From positions 66,529,812-66,593,811 of the forward strand of contig OZ024835.1 of assembly GCA_964016985.1 (NCBI GenBank): a DNA stretch of 64,000 nt. The letters are read 5' to 3'. Shown one piece after another: positions 1-11,450 of this stretch. Every line of letters starts with the position of its first letter. Positions within the stretch are counted from its first letter, which is position 1. This DNA comes from Anodontia alba. Its lineage: Eukaryota; Mollusca; Bivalvia; Lucinida; Lucinidae. The position numbers and the translations under genes were made by a program. Below the pieces are notes generated by a model. That model searched no databases. It saw nothing but the letters and a program-made list of their open reading frames with translations, and was not told the DNA's origin.

Positions 1-110
1 GAATGTTGTTGAGTCTCTTCTTGAACAGAAACTTTATTGAGGCTGTTCATGAACAGGAATGTTATTGAGTCTGTTCATGAACAGAAATGCTATGCACACC
101 ATCACTTACG
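1..110. repeat. Short tandem repeat, ~30-40 bp unit
   Basis: Three imperfect copies of a unit reading roughly ttgag(t/g)ctgttcatgaac followed by agaaa/aggaatgt, each with a small gttcatgaac palindrome. The array may begin before the window. No coding potential. Confidence 0.6.
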
Positions 111-119
111 ACTCCCATG

Positions 120-640
120 TTACAACGCAAAATGTAGAAATTTGTTACAATGCAAACTGTAGAAAAAAAAATAGAAATTTGTTACAACTCAAAATGCAGA
201 AATGTAGAAAATTCTGCATTTTGAGTTGATGCTAACGCAAAATGTAGAAATTTTCTACATTTTGCGTTAGCCACAACTCAAAACGTAGAAAATTCGTTTT
301 CGACATATTGCGTCGATATAGTCAATATCGACATAAAAGTTGAAATGAAGAACATAATTTCCATAAGTGTATGTGGTTGTATTCTGTCTCCCCGTCTGTG
401 AGATGTTCAATGCAATGTTTTTAATCCATGTCGTCTGTCTATCCGTTCGGACAAGGCAAATCACTGTTATAACATACTTGAACTATGCCGACCATCACAT
501 GACAAAAATATAAATTTTATAAAGATGACATATCATAACACAGTAGTATTTATTTCGCACAGTCGAGCTAAAAGTACCTCTTCTACCTGTCAACGCAAAA
601 TGTAGAATTTTCTACATTTCTACATTTTTCGTTGTAACAC
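120..640. mobile_element. Palindromic element with caacgcaaaatgtagaa arms
   Basis: The motif caacgcaaaatgtagaaa and its reverse complement recur in both orientations at about 122-290 and again at 590-635, around a ~300-bp middle with no ORF of note. This is the structure of a non-autonomous inverted-repeat element. Exact ends and TSD were not resolved. Confidence 0.5.
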
Positions 641-710
641 TCCTAGCCCAGGCGTCTAGCGATATAACATTTTCCCTAAATATCGTGACATATTAGCTCC
701 TAATTCTACT

Positions 711-768
711 AATGATGATGATGATGATGATGATAATGATGCTGCTGCTGCTGCTGATGATGATGATG
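711..768. repeat. Microsatellite (GAT)n/(TGC)n
   Basis: Uninterrupted gatgat runs with a short gctgctgctg block inside. Confidence 0.95.
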
Positions 769-900
769 ATTTGGTATTTACGTCCCTTTCAACATTATTA
801 AAGTTATATCGGGACGCTGGAAGAAGCCTCATTCTATTTGTCCTTAAATTTGAACAAATCCATGAGACTGCCTGTTGCTGTGTCTATCAAACTGTTGTGT

Positions 901-968
901 GGCAAATAGTGCAGTCTCCGATCAGACGCCGCGTTCTGCGGCGTCTGATTTGAGTCTACAATGTTTGC
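901..968. mobile_element. F-family hairpin core
   Basis: Inverted repeat with gatcagacgccgcg facing cgcggcgtctgat, bracketed by ggcaaatagtgcag and caatgtttgc. It is the core of the F elements seen elsewhere (for example 4452-4670), here without clear outer ends. 640-710 and 970-1138 show nothing recognisable. Confidence 0.6.
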
Positions 969-1138
969 GCAGATCGTAATTCCCAATACTTAGGATAATG
1001 CTAAATTCTATTTTTAAATATACTAAAAAGGAAAATATGTAAATTCCAACGCGCCCATTTGATACAAGAGGATCGAAATATGAAAAGTACAAAATAAAGC
1101 CAAGTACAAGGATACATTTTTGCGCCGCAAAACAGCAC

Positions 1139-1350
1139 TTAACCTTTGCCAGTCTCTGGCAAATTCAGCAGACGACAAATTTGATATTTTTTTTCTTATT
1201 TTTTCCAGAATACAGGCGTTGACATTTCATGCAAATTGTCTCCTTGGGAGACAATTTGCATGAAATGTCAAAGCCTATTTTCTGGGCAAATAAGGAAAAA
1301 AAATCAATATATCGCCTGCTGAAAAATTTACTCAGCATGCTAAGGGTTAA
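1139..1350. mobile_element. E-family palindromic MITE, TTAA-bounded
   Basis: Near-perfect palindrome centred on acatttcatgcaaattgtct and its complement. Outer arms carry cagcagacgac / cgcctgctga. Ends read ttaacctttgcc on the left and gctaagggttaa on the right, so TTAA lies at both borders. No ORF. Confidence 0.8.
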
Positions 1351-1926
1351 CACACATCCGTAGTTATGAATAAAAATAGATTCTAAATAGATGTTTTTTT
1401 GTAAAATAAGAATACGTCATCAAATAAATGAAAATAGAAGTCATATTAAAAATGTTTTTAAAAGGACATTTCTATTAGTACAGTAATTTTTCTATTCTGA
1501 ATGGGGCGGAGTTTGCTTCCGCAATGCTCCTACGTGCATTCATTTTCAAAACTGTATTTAGATAGCGCAAGCTGATTTGAGCTTTCGTTGAGCGTACATG
1601 GCAGAAGGTACGTTTTCTCACGATCAGGCCCATTTATTTTACTCATCTCATTAACTACTGTACTTTCGCATTGTACATGGTAATATTTGTTAAACTGATA
1701 ACAAAGGCGAATCAATAAACAGAGTAATCATTAGGAAGCAATTAAGCTGATCAAACCCGGGGGAAAAACGTCGACATTTAATATGTAGATAGCTGGAAAA
1801 TAGCTGGTTATATATAAAACACAGGTATGAAAGCCCAGTGTGTCAGTTTCTGGGCCCAATCAAACGTCACATGGCAATCACAAACGTGTCTTTATTTGCC
1901 TAGTGTCCACCAGTTTCTGTATTAAA
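1351..1926. other. No recognisable feature
   Basis: AT-rich single-copy-looking sequence with no credible exon, tRNA or repeat that I can name. Confidence 0.5.
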
Positions 1927-2095
1927 CATTTATCACTCTCTGGGCTAATACAGCAAACAACAACAACATTTTTTTTCTTATTTTTTTTTTCCAGAAAATA
2001 GGCTTTGACATTTCGTGCAAATTGGAGACAGTTTGCATGAAATGCCAAAAACCTATTTTCCTGGCAAAATATGAGAAAAATATTTCAAAATGTTG
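1927..2095. mobile_element. E-family MITE, degraded
   Basis: Contains the tgacatttcgtgcaaattgg / tttgcatgaaatgccaaa inverted repeat and the aacaacaacattttttttc arm of family E. The right end decays around 2095. Confidence 0.6.
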
Positions 2096-2164
2096 TCTGG
2101 TAAAATTTAAAGGAATTTATAGAGCATGCTACAGGACTATTCCATTTTGTCCCCCCTCCCCCCA

Positions 2165-2390
2165 CTCCGCTCTAAAATGTGGAAACAAAGTATTGGGACA
2201 CCTTAACACCCTACCATACTTTGCTTAAAAAAATAATCGCACTTGCTTCAAATGTCCGCGAGGTCGTGTGGCAGTATGTAAAAGTCTATTTAACGACCTG
2301 CTCACGTATCTAAACGCTGCGTTCTGCGGCGTCTGACCTGGGTCTGCACTGTTTGCTAAGGCCTTTCTGTCCTTATGCTTGGGGTAAATA
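2165..2390. mobile_element. F'-type element, partial
   Basis: Begins with the outer arm caaagtattgggacacctta and continues to the cgctgcgttctgcggcgtctgac hairpin half and gggtctgcactgtttgc. Left hairpin arm is eroded. Confidence 0.55.
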
Positions 2391-2640
2391 CGACAGCTTA
2401 TTTTTATTTATTTATTCATTTATTTATTTTTATCGCCTAAGACAAAAGAGATTAACATTTGTTCTAGGCGTAGCCAGTTTTCTCCTATACCTATTTCACT
2501 TGTTGTTGGGGACAACTTATTTTATTTATTTACTTGTTTATTTATTCATTCTGTTGCAATAGTTTCAGACGTAACCTTTTCTCCAACCTATTTCACCTGT
2601 TCGGGAACTAAATCAACCTGTGGCGTTTGTTCCAACTGGT
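2391..2640. repeat. Duplicated ~115-bp AT-rich segment
   Basis: (TTTA)n-rich stretches each followed by a related sequence containing tttctcc and acctatttcac, giving two imperfect direct copies. Confidence 0.5.
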
Positions 2641-2699
2641 GTCATTATTTGTTCATCAGCCCTCCTTCTTTTGGTGCCTCGGGAAGGTTATTCTTCGTG

Positions 2700-2885
2700 A
2701 TTTTGGCATTTCTTGTGCATCTACACATATAGGTTTGTTTCAGACCTGATGTAGTACTCATTAGAATTGCATCTTCGTGGCGATTCGAATGAGTACAATT
2801 ACATATGTTTTCGTGTAGTATATATTTAGAAGTCCATCGATCTTTTCCAGAGGTCGTGCATTTACATATACTTTTTGAGCGCATT
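2700..2885. mobile_element. Decayed A-type palindrome
   Basis: Still shows the shared hairpin core gtactcattagaattgc facing gcgattcgaatgagtac and an acatatgttttcgtg flank, but arms have diverged. Confidence 0.5.
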
Positions 2886-3364
2886 AATCTCCGAAAATAG
2901 TTTCTGCTAATAATACACTTTGAGTGACATGTTTATTTTTATCCTCTTAAAGTTTAGTCATTTACTCGAGGTCTGCTTAAATTGTGAAGTGTGACGAAAG
3001 CTCGTGATAAGATAACGCAGATACACGCCCAGTCGTACAAAATGAGTAACCCGCAAATATTTTGAAATGTACCTGGATAAAATCTTGGACCCAATATACA
3101 TTATTATTGGGTCCGAGATAAAATAGAAGATTCGGCACGTAAGAAAATGAGCCATAAATTCGAGTATTGATCACATACGTTACTGTCGTCGTTCTTGTCG
3201 AATTCGCAAGATTTACCGTACGTGCACGTAAGGCTCGCAAAATCATATGTATTCGTTAGAATTCTCCACTCGTGTACCAAATCAAAGGGTGAAAATAAGA
3301 CCAAACACTGCCTTTCTAGGACGAAGATCGTATACAGATAGACCGGTCTGAACCACACAGTCCC
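2886..3364. other. Mostly featureless, one small hairpin
   Basis: A hairpin ttggacccaata / tattgggtccgag sits at about 3088-3118. Overlapping minus-strand ORFs here have no domain signature. Confidence 0.5.
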
Positions 3365-3486
3365 AGTAATTTCCCAGCTAGCATTCTTTATAAATCTATA
3401 GCAGGCCGTTATCGACCCGTCAGCTGCCCTGACGGGCCGAGAACGGCCCGCTATAGATTTATAAAGAATACTTACTGGGTCATAAC
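3365..3486. mobile_element. J-family long palindrome, copy 1
   Basis: Arms cagctagcattctttataaa and tttataaagaatacttactg enclose a GC-rich core with gacccgtcagctg / ccctgacgggcc. A second copy is at 13126-13240. No internal ORF. Confidence 0.75.
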
Positions 3487-3570
3487 TGATCGTACCAAGG
3501 CGGTGCTTCGGCTATGGCGTCTTCTACTTGTCAGTCATTTTGGCTTTTCGCTTGAACCAAAATATGCATA

Positions 3571-3724
3571 TACCGTATTCGACCTAATTACCGCACTATG
3601 CGCTTAGGTTTTTCAAAAATGCTGGGAAAACTTGTGGTAAAATATGTACCTACCTATACTAAAGTTACACTTAAAAAAAAAACACCAAAAAACTGCGAAT
3701 GACTTATCAAATGATGCTTATGCG

Positions 3725-3795
<71 letters not shown>

Positions 3796-3989
3796 CTGAT
3801 TTTCTTTATATATGTTGTGGGTTCTCATCTGAATTGCATCGATAAGTCGATGCAATTCAAATGGGTACCCAGAACACATGCCTTTATAAAGAAGTAGACA
3901 AAAAGTACACTGGCTGTAATCTGAAGAGTATGGAATTGCTTGACTGTGCGCTTATAGAGGTATGTGCGGTAATTAGGTCAAATACGGTA
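3571..3989. mobile_element. C-family MITE with internal (TG)n and perfect TIR
   Basis: Left end taccgtattcgacctaatta is mirrored by taattaggtcaaatacggta on the right, a ~26-bp terminal inverted repeat (TIR). TA on both sides suggests a TA target duplication. The centre holds the hairpin core ctcatctgaattgcatcg / cgatgcaattcaaatgggta. A long (TG)n lies inside the element at 3730-3793. The copy at 30271-30616 is in the opposite orientation. Confidence 0.85.
3730..3793. repeat. Microsatellite (TG)n
   Basis: Uninterrupted tg dinucleotides for about 64 bp, inside the C-family element. Confidence 0.97.
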
Positions 3990-4019
3990 GGCCAGTTTTC
4001 TCTGAGCCGCAACGTCAGA

Positions 4020-4320
4020 AAACGTACCTTCGGACAGGTGCGCACAGTGAAGATTCAGATCAGACTGCGCATTCGCACTGTCTGATCTGAATCTTCACTG
4101 AGCGCATTTTGAATAGCCAAGGATGCAAAGTTTTGTTTGTTTTTTTTTATTATTATTATTCTCCCCGTCACATGATGCACAGAGGGTCGGGGAAGGCCAT
4201 CCCTCCATAAGGATGCAAAGTTTCTTCATGCGGACAGCGAAGACTCTGATCAGACTGCGAGGACGCGCAAGTTGATCTGAGTCTTCGCTGGTCGCACAAG
4301 TTTATTGTAGGTTTTGACTT
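4020..4320. mobile_element. Two I-family hairpins
   Basis: Two inverted repeats of the type gcgaagactcagatcag / ctgatctgagtcttcgct, at about 4034-4107 and 4225-4300, each with a short GC-rich loop. The same hairpin recurs at 6360-6570, 11480-11552, 12300-12450, 43385-43450, 59495-59565 and 60440-60840. Confidence 0.7.
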
Positions 4321-4451
4321 GCGCTGGCTCATATAGAGTTTCAAGCTGGGGACCATCTTGGATTTCCAATCGGAACGTTTTTAGTTATTTTTGATCTAGA
4401 AGTCAACTCGTTACTTCCATTGAATTTTCTAGTCAGTTGGCTTTCGGTTAA

Positions 4452-4670
4452 CCCATTGTATACTGAATAGAATCTCCCACACTCTATATTGGAAGAGTCC
4501 AATTTCATTTTTAGGTACGTCTGGCTATGGCATTAGATAATGCTTTAGAAAAAAAAGGTTAAACTATTTGCCAACAGTGGAGACCCTGATCAGACGCCGC
4601 GTTCTGCGGCGTCTGATCTGGGTCTGCACTGTTTGCCATTTACCCATTTAGGGGTCTCGACTACAATGGG
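4452..4670. mobile_element. F-family MITE inserted at TTAA in array P1
   Basis: TIR cccattgtatactgaa / gactacaatggg, with TTAA immediately outside both ends (4448-4451 and 4671-4674). Hairpin core gatcagacgccgcgttctgc. An uninterrupted paralogous unit near 4801 reads ccttttgggttaagg, an empty-site proxy, so one TTAA was duplicated on insertion. This is the target preference of piggyBac-type transposases (family knowledge). Confidence 0.85.
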
Positions 4671-5175
4671 TTAAGGTGAAGAAAATAAAATATATTTTCA
4701 ACATAGCTGCCGAAATCTTGGATTTCCGATTTCAATGATTTTAGCTATTTTTAATTTACAAGTGGTCCCGATTCTTCCTATCAAGTTTCGAGTCAGTGGG
4801 CCTTTTGGGTTAAGGAGGTGAAGTTTGAAATATATTTTCAAGATATCAACCGTGGCATCCACCTTGGATTTTCGATCGGAACGATTTTATCTATTTTTGA
4901 TCTACAAGTCCCCCATCCCTGATGCTTTATACTTAGTCTCAAGTTAATTGGCCTTTTGATTCAATAGAAAAAAAAAAGTTCCAAATAGATTTTTCAACAC
5001 TGCGGCTTTGGCGCCCATCTTGGATTTCCGATCAGAACGATTTTAGCTATTTTTGATCCAAAAGTTACCCCGATACTTCCTGTCTAGCTTTAAGTCAATT
5101 GGCCTTTCTGTTCAGGAGAAGTAGTGCAAAATAGATTTTTCAAAATGGCGATTGTGGTGGCCACCTTGGATTTCG

Positions 5176-5432
5176 CCTGGGAGAAAGAACCCGGACCGGG
5201 TGCGATTTGCAATTGGATGACAGTTCCCAAGTGGCTCGGTACGACTATATTGAATGTTTAGTTCATTTTTCCACTTGGAAAAGTTTTGAATTTCTATGTT
5301 TAATGTTATTGTCATGTGAGTTGTATTGTGTGTATATTGCACTGTAGGGGAAGGGCCGTAACTAATGTTTTGAGAACTTGTGGCCCGACCCCTTTGCATC
5401 ATTTATATGCAATAAAATATGATTAAACTAAA
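5176..5432 (+). mobile_element. 5'-truncated retroposed 3' end inserted in P1
   Basis: Non-array sequence of ~255 bp ending aataaaatatgattaaacta. It is flanked by accttggatttc on the left and accttgggtttc on the right, a 12-bp TSD with one mismatch that equals the array's own unit sequence. This looks like the 3' end of a LINE or a polyadenylated retrocopy. Source element not identified. Confidence 0.7.
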
Positions 5433-6119
5433 CCTTGGGTTTCTGATCGGAATAACCCTAGCCATTTTTGATCTGCAAGTCATCTCGAGCTTCCTACTAA
5501 GTTTCGAGTCAGTTGGCCTTTCGGTTCAGGAGAAGAAGCGCAAAATGCATTGTCAAGATGACGGCCGTGGCGGCCATCTTGGATTTCCGATCGAAACGAT
5601 TTTAGCTATTTTTGATCCACAAGTCGCCCAAAAACTTCCCACAAGGTTTCGAGTCAATTGGCCGTTTGGTTCAGGAGAAGAAGCGCAAAGTAGAGTTTCA
5701 AGATGGCGACCGTAGCGGCCATCTTGGATTTCCGATCGAGACGACTGTATCTATTTTTGACCTACAGGTTGCCCGATATTTCCAACCGAATTTCGCGTCA
5801 GTTGGCCTTTTGGTTCAGGAGAAGAAACGCAAAATAAATTTTCAAGATGGCGGCCATGGCGACCGTCTTGTACTTCCGATCGGAATGATTTTCACTACTT
5901 TTTATCTGCAAGTAACTTTAATATTTCCTACCAAGTTTCGATTCAATTGGCCTTTCGGTTCAGGAGAAGAAGCGCAAAATATATTTTCAAGACGGCGGCC
6001 GTAGCGGCCAGCTGGGATTTCCGATCGAAATGATTTGACTTAATTATAATCTACTGGCCGCCCTGATATGTCCTACCGAGTTTCGATTAAATTGGCCCAT
6101 GGGTGTAGGAGGAGTAATG

Positions 6120-6240
6120 AATTAATGCAAATTGTTGACGCCGCACGTCAGGTGACGGACGGCAGACATTGGCCGATCACAATAGCTCACCTTGAGCACT
6201 TCGTTCTTAGCTGAGCTAAACAGAGCTTTGATTTGATTTT
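6120..6240. mobile_element. Terminal block of the P1 element
   Basis: Contains ttgttgacgccgcacgtcag followed by gatcacaatagctcacctt and a short agctgagctaaa end. Closely similar ends occur at about 43800-43850, so this is the element's unique 3' portion rather than host sequence. Confidence 0.55.
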
Positions 6241-6720
6241 CACATTTTATAGACTAGGTTTTCACAATCTTTGCTGGCGGGAGGACCATTAGAAAGGGAG
6301 ACCCCTGTAGGTTAAAATAACTGCATCATTTGGACCGTGTAAAGCGAAAAAGTGCCTTCGAACATCCGCAACATGCGCATTTAGATCATCCTGCGCTTGC
6401 GCATGCGCAAATTATCACCCGGGTTTTTTTTCTCCGTTCAACATTCTGTAGTAGCCAATGATTCTGATAGTGAATGTCCTGATCAGACTGCGCTAATGCA
6501 CAGGATGATCTGGGCATTCTATGTCCGCATATGGCCGAAGATACGTTTTCGCATAGCGCGGCATAAGGCTATGACAAGACTCTTTACTACACAATCATTA
6601 AAATTAGTCGGACGGTGTTCTAAAATAGGTATATGATGCCTCCTGAGATAACTTACCAAGACACAAACATAAGTTATCGCCCTGGGTTTGTTTCTTTTTT
6701 CATGGCATAACAAAAGCAAA
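6241..6720. mobile_element. I-family hairpin fragments
   Basis: Includes aacatccgcaacatgcgcat and gtcctgatcagactgcgcta / ggatgatctgggcattc inverted motifs, degraded. Remaining sequence to 6720 is unremarkable. Confidence 0.45.
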
Positions 6721-7385
6721 GAAAACTTCAAACTTTTGTAGAAATAAAGTTTTAGTCATACTGAGTACAATATCGACGGGCCAGTAAAACGGGCGAAATC
6801 TACAGCGTTGGGTAAAAAGTCGGGTAAAGAGCCGCGGTTCTACTAAACACTGAACAGGACCTTTCCACTGAAATGGACCAAAAACGACTAGCAGGTACCA
6901 AAAAGGACTTTACATATTACTTTTGACACCGAGAAGAACATTATTCAGACAACCGTCCCATCTTGACTGTATCTCTCCTTTGAACAGTCTCTAACGTATG
7001 TCTGTATTTCTAAGTGATAGCGGTCCAGACTGGTGGCCCATATTCTTACGCTGATCTAACCTTACTCAAATACAACGTGAGGAATAAGTCTTTAAATCGA
7101 ATACCGGTGCTTGAAGGCCTACACAGCCTCGCAACTACAAAGCTGTATGTGAAGAGACTTAATCAAACCGAGTCTCCGATTTTTGTTTTTATGGGTCCTT
7201 TGTTTCTTTGTTTAGATCTTTAATGAAATTTATGTGATTTTGTTTCTGAGAATGTTTATAAAAGCATGTTGTTTTGACCCATATTTCGAGGCAATTTAAT
7301 AGAGTACCAACAAAATATTCTTTTTTGTCGCAAAGGAGCGACATATAGAGGGTTTACAATGCTAGCATAACAGAAATGCACTAAA
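6721..7385. other. No recognisable feature
   Basis: Non-repetitive-looking sequence. The ORF at 7014-7223 has no domain signature, no splice context and no neighbouring exon. Confidence 0.45.
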
Positions 7386-9330
7386 CGCTTAACAAGAGGT
7401 GTCTTGGAGTTTGAACCCTAGCCCCACCCCAGGGCATGAATCCAGGGGCCGATACCTATGGACACTTAGACGACCCTTTCAGGCACCCATGTTCCGAATA
7501 TGAGTGCTTGCTGACAACTGATTACTAAGATATAAGCATATGAAAAACTTAAACACAGCAATAGCGCATTTTACAAAGGTGTCCTAGATTTTGATCCCTA
7601 GCGCCACCCTTGGGCAAGAACTCAGAGGTCTGTTCTTATGAAATCGCAGACGACCCTCCCAAGCACTCATGTTCCAAATATGAATGGTCTGTGGTAAGTG
7701 ACTGTTGAGATATAAGCATTTGAAAAACACAGTGTGACGGGATCGGGAACGCGCACACGCACGCGGACGACAGAGGTGACTACAATAGCTTTCCTTGTAC
7801 TTCGTACAGGCGAGCTAAAGTGGGCCAATCTACAAGGGGCCATAACTCCTTTAATGAATTTTTTCAAAAGTTAATCAGGTCATCTTCTCATCACCAGTCT
7901 ATTCATCAAGTTATAAGGCTCTAGCTCCAACAGTTTTTGAGATATTTTGCTGACAAGGTAAAAATGCCCAAATTTACAAAGGGACATTACTAATGTCCAG
8001 AAGCAATAGACCCCTCCAACTTCTTTCTCACCTATTTTTATGAAGTTTTAAAACATTAGCATACATGGTTCTTAAGTTATGATTTGCACAATAAAGCAAC
8101 AACATTAAATGGCCAGAAATTTCAAAGGGCCAAAATTCAAATAAAACTTTCATGAAATTGGTTGAAAAATTTAAAGAGGTGATCTCCTCCTCAGTCCCAG
8201 TCAGTATACCTAATATCAAGGCTCTAGCTCAAATACGTTTTTAAATATCTTGCTAACGAGATTTCAATGTTATTTTATTAAAAAGGAATTGACTCTAAAA
8301 TGGGAGATAATTCGGATAAGATAAAATACGGGTCACCTATTTTTTCATGAGGAGTCCATATATGAATTTTCAAAACATTAGCATACATGATTCTAAACTT
8401 ATGCTATGCACAATAAAGCAACAATATTAAATGGCCAGAAATTGCAAAGGGCCATAACTCCAACAACATTTCATTTAATTGATTGAAAATTTAATCAGGT
8501 GATCTCCTCCTCAGTTCTTATCAGTATACCAAATATCAAGGCTCTAGATCAAATACTTTTTGAGATAACTTGCTAACGAGATTTCAGTGTTATTTTATTA
8601 AAAGGGAATGACTCTAAAATGGGAGATAATTCGGATAAGAAAACACATACGGGTCACCTATTTTTTCATGAAATCCACATATGAAATTTCAAAACTTTTA
8701 GCATACATGATTCTAAACTTATGCAATGCACAATAAAGCAACAACATTTCATTAAATTGGTTGAAAATGTAATCAGGTTATCTCCTCCCCAGTCCCAATC
8801 AGTATACAAAATATCAAGGCTCTAGCTCAAATACTTTTTTGAGATATCTTGCTAACGAGATTTCAATGTATTTTATTAAAAGGGAAATAACTCTTCGATA
8901 AGAAAAAAAATACGGGTCACCTATTTTTTCATGAGGAATCCATGTATGAAATTTCAAAACAATAGCAAACATGGTTCTAAACTTATGCTATGTACAATAA
9001 AGCAACACGATTAAATGGCCAGAAAATGCAAAGGGCCATAGCTCCAACAACACAGACTGAACAGTTCATTTAATTGGTTCAAACTTTCAAAAGGTGATCT
9101 CCTCCTCAGTCCCAATCAGTAAACCAAATATCAAGGCTCTAGCACAAATACTTTTTGAGATATCTTGCTAACGAGATTTCAATATTATTTTATTAAAAGG
9201 GAAATAACTCTAAAATGGGAGATAATTCGGATAAGAAAAAAAGTACGGGTTACCGATTTTTTTTCTTGTGACGAACGAACGTAACGAACGAACGAACAAG
9301 CCAGAAGCAAAATACATCCCCCTCAACCAC
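7385..9330. repeat. Pearl/Helitron-like tandem array, block P2
   Basis: Two ~180-bp repeats (7385-7560, 7570-7735; shared aggtgtc, ttgatccctagc, gatataagcat) are followed by four copies of a ~320-bp unit marked by caatgttattttattaaaa, aaggctctagctc and atgcacaataaagcaacaac. It ends in a gacgaacgaacgaac microsatellite and a (CA)n-rich tail. The block has no coding capacity. The end structure resembles bivalve pearl elements (inference). Confidence 0.8.
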
Positions 9331-9954
9331 ACACACACAAACACACTTTTTCAAAGTAGGGGGCATAAAAACGACTGATTGATTAACAGGCCAGTTAACA
9401 AAAATGTATAGTCTTTTTCACTGTTGTCTATGACGTAGGTTCTCCCCCCTTGATTAGGCCGTGCATTACTGCATAACTGGTGTTAAGCAGACGAAGGAAA
9501 CAGGATCCAGATTTTTTTTTCAGTCAGGGTTCGCGCTAGAGGTCGCCATTATCGCCATTGCGAAAATAGATAAATTTTGGTGCAAATTATCTGAATTTGA
9601 CGACAACAAGTGCCGAAACAAGAGCCGATTCAATCACCTATGCTCAAATACCGTACGGCTTATTGTCAGCCGGTAGCTGTGTTTTTTACCTCTGTGTTTT
9701 TTACCTAGCGGAAAACGTGTGCGGTGTCTTAGTTTTGACTGGACTAGACCACGCCTCTTGGCTGTCAAATTACTGATCCAGCGAAAATCAAACTGGCGAA
9801 AATGGTGGCGAAAGAAACAAATCCAAGTGCGAACCCTGTTTAGTTTGGTATTTTATTTATTTATTTATTTATTATTTTTTTTTTTGTTTGTTTGTTCGAT
9901 AGTTTATTAATAAAAAGGTTCATTTACACGATATTTATTTTCTGTTTATTTCCG
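9331..9954. other. No gene recognised; T-rich tract
   Basis: Contains two weak ORFs without domains and a (TTTA)n/poly-T stretch at about 9850-9890. Confidence 0.45.
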
Positions 9955-10470
9955 TTTTAGCACCAAATGCCATGGAAAGAATGACCCGTGCTTAGACAAT
10001 ATGGACAAAGGCTGTCTAAAACCTTGAATGGCAGCGTTGAGCCTCAAACCACTCACCTTGAGACAGGACTGAAAATCAGATAACATACTAAATTTAATGG
10101 ATGGGGCTGGGCTGGGCTAGGCTTGACAGCTAAAAGTGCTCCAATCCCTCAAAATTCACTACATTGAAAAAAGTGCTGAAAACATGGCAAGCTTTTTTTG
10201 AAAAGTTTACATAAACTTGGATATTTTAATTTTCGGCTGCATGTTCCCCGTGTAACGTAGTGGCAGTAGGTGCCCGATCGTGTGGCCGCTGCTTCCCGGC
10301 TTTGTTGCGGCGGTCGCATTAGACAGGATATCTATAAAATGTTTGTTTTTGCCATATAGATGTGTTTTGTCAAACATGTATGTTTTGATTTCCTCATGTC
10401 AGATGCCTTGTATAATGAACTGCGTGAATAAAGATATATATTGATAAAAAAAAAAAAAAAAAAAAAAAAA
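9955..10470 (+). mobile_element. Polyadenylated retroposed 3' end
   Basis: Sequence ending gtgaataaagatatatattg followed by about 26 A residues (10447-10470): a polyadenylation signal about 15 bases before a templated poly(A). This marks a LINE 3' end or a processed retrocopy. Upstream sequence carries no recognisable ORF and the 5' boundary is a guess. Confidence 0.6.
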
Positions 10471-10535
10471 TCAACTTAGCAGTACCAAATCAATGACGTT
10501 TCGAATCCACTTGACAGAATATGATGTATCAACCT

Positions 10536-10766
10536 GGGCCCAGTTGTTCAAAGCGTCGTTAGCTTAACGAGCTCGTTAAGGGTCATTTCGTTAACTGTTT
10601 TAGCGGATTCAATATACAATATTCTGATATTTTTTGCTGAAAAATGTGATTGCAAAAGCTACTCACATTTTTTCAGCAAAAAATTTCAGCATATCTGCGT
10701 GTCCCTCGATGTAGATTTTAACGAATCGTTAACTAACGATGTCGTTAGCTTTGAAAAACTGGGCCC
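10536..10766. mobile_element. H-family palindromic MITE, copy 1
   Basis: Ends gggcccagttgttcaaagcg and gctttgaaaaactgggccc, inner arms gttagcttaacgagctcgtt / gaatcgttaactaacgat, and a central aaaagctactcacatttttt hairpin. Other copies: 20695-20939, 26107-26384, 47156-47399 and 47805-48855. Confidence 0.85.
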
Positions 10767-11450
10767 TGGAGTTTAACGGCCCAGTAAATGTATTTCACAT
10801 GACCATCAGGGTATCTTTTGATGAAGTCTGGAAAGTCGCTGACAGGTATGGGTGAAAATATTTAAAAAGAAAAAAGAAAAAAAAGTGGCGACAGAATGTC
10901 ATCAAAAGTCTTTTATTGATGTATAACCCCTGCACACACGTACTTTCTCTCAGCTGCTTTCTTAAATTTACTTCGTTTATCCTTTCTGTGGGAAAGGACC
11001 TCAAAGATTTAACATAGCCTAACCTAAGACACCAAAAGGCGCGCTTAAGTATGAAGAGTCCACAATCACATTAAACACCGACTATAATGATAATATCTAT
11101 TACATAATTATTAAAATATTTAGGGCGGTGTTTGAAAACAATAATATGACTTCTTCTGGGATTAATTACCGGAATACAACCATAATTAATTTCTTTTGAC
11201 TATAAATTAATTATTATTTATTCAAAATTTTCCGGAAAGACCGCTAAAAAGGGCCTAAAAATCTGATAATCCACTTTAAATATAAATGTTGCATTCATTA
11301 AAGGGAAAATACTTTAGTTTTTTAAATAATGGTTTTGCTTGATTCATGTTCCTTATTTATATTACTAGATTTATTGAATTTTTACAAGTATTAGCTTTTT
11401 CAAAAAGCTGCTTCTTTAACATCTTGATGGATTTTCGTACTTTGAGCAAG
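10767..11450. other. No recognisable feature
   Basis: AT-rich sequence without exon or repeat signals that I can identify. Confidence 0.45.

Larger units (their letters stand above)
4335..6120. repeat. ~150-bp tandem array, block P1
   Basis: About nine units built on atcttggatttccgatcgga, agctatttttgatctacaag, gagtcaattggcctt and caggagaagaagcgcaaaat, at 145-155 bp spacing. Overlapping ORFs such as 5419-5715 and 5612-6004 are translations of this repeat. Array-plus-unique-tail structure resembles molluscan pearl/Helentron-like non-autonomous elements (inference). Interrupted by an F element and a retroposed 3' end. Confidence 0.85.

Noticed and set aside
5419..6004. Overlapping plus-strand ORFs of 98 and 130 codons
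   Set aside because: Translations of the ~150-bp P1 array, with the same peptide phrases in two frames.
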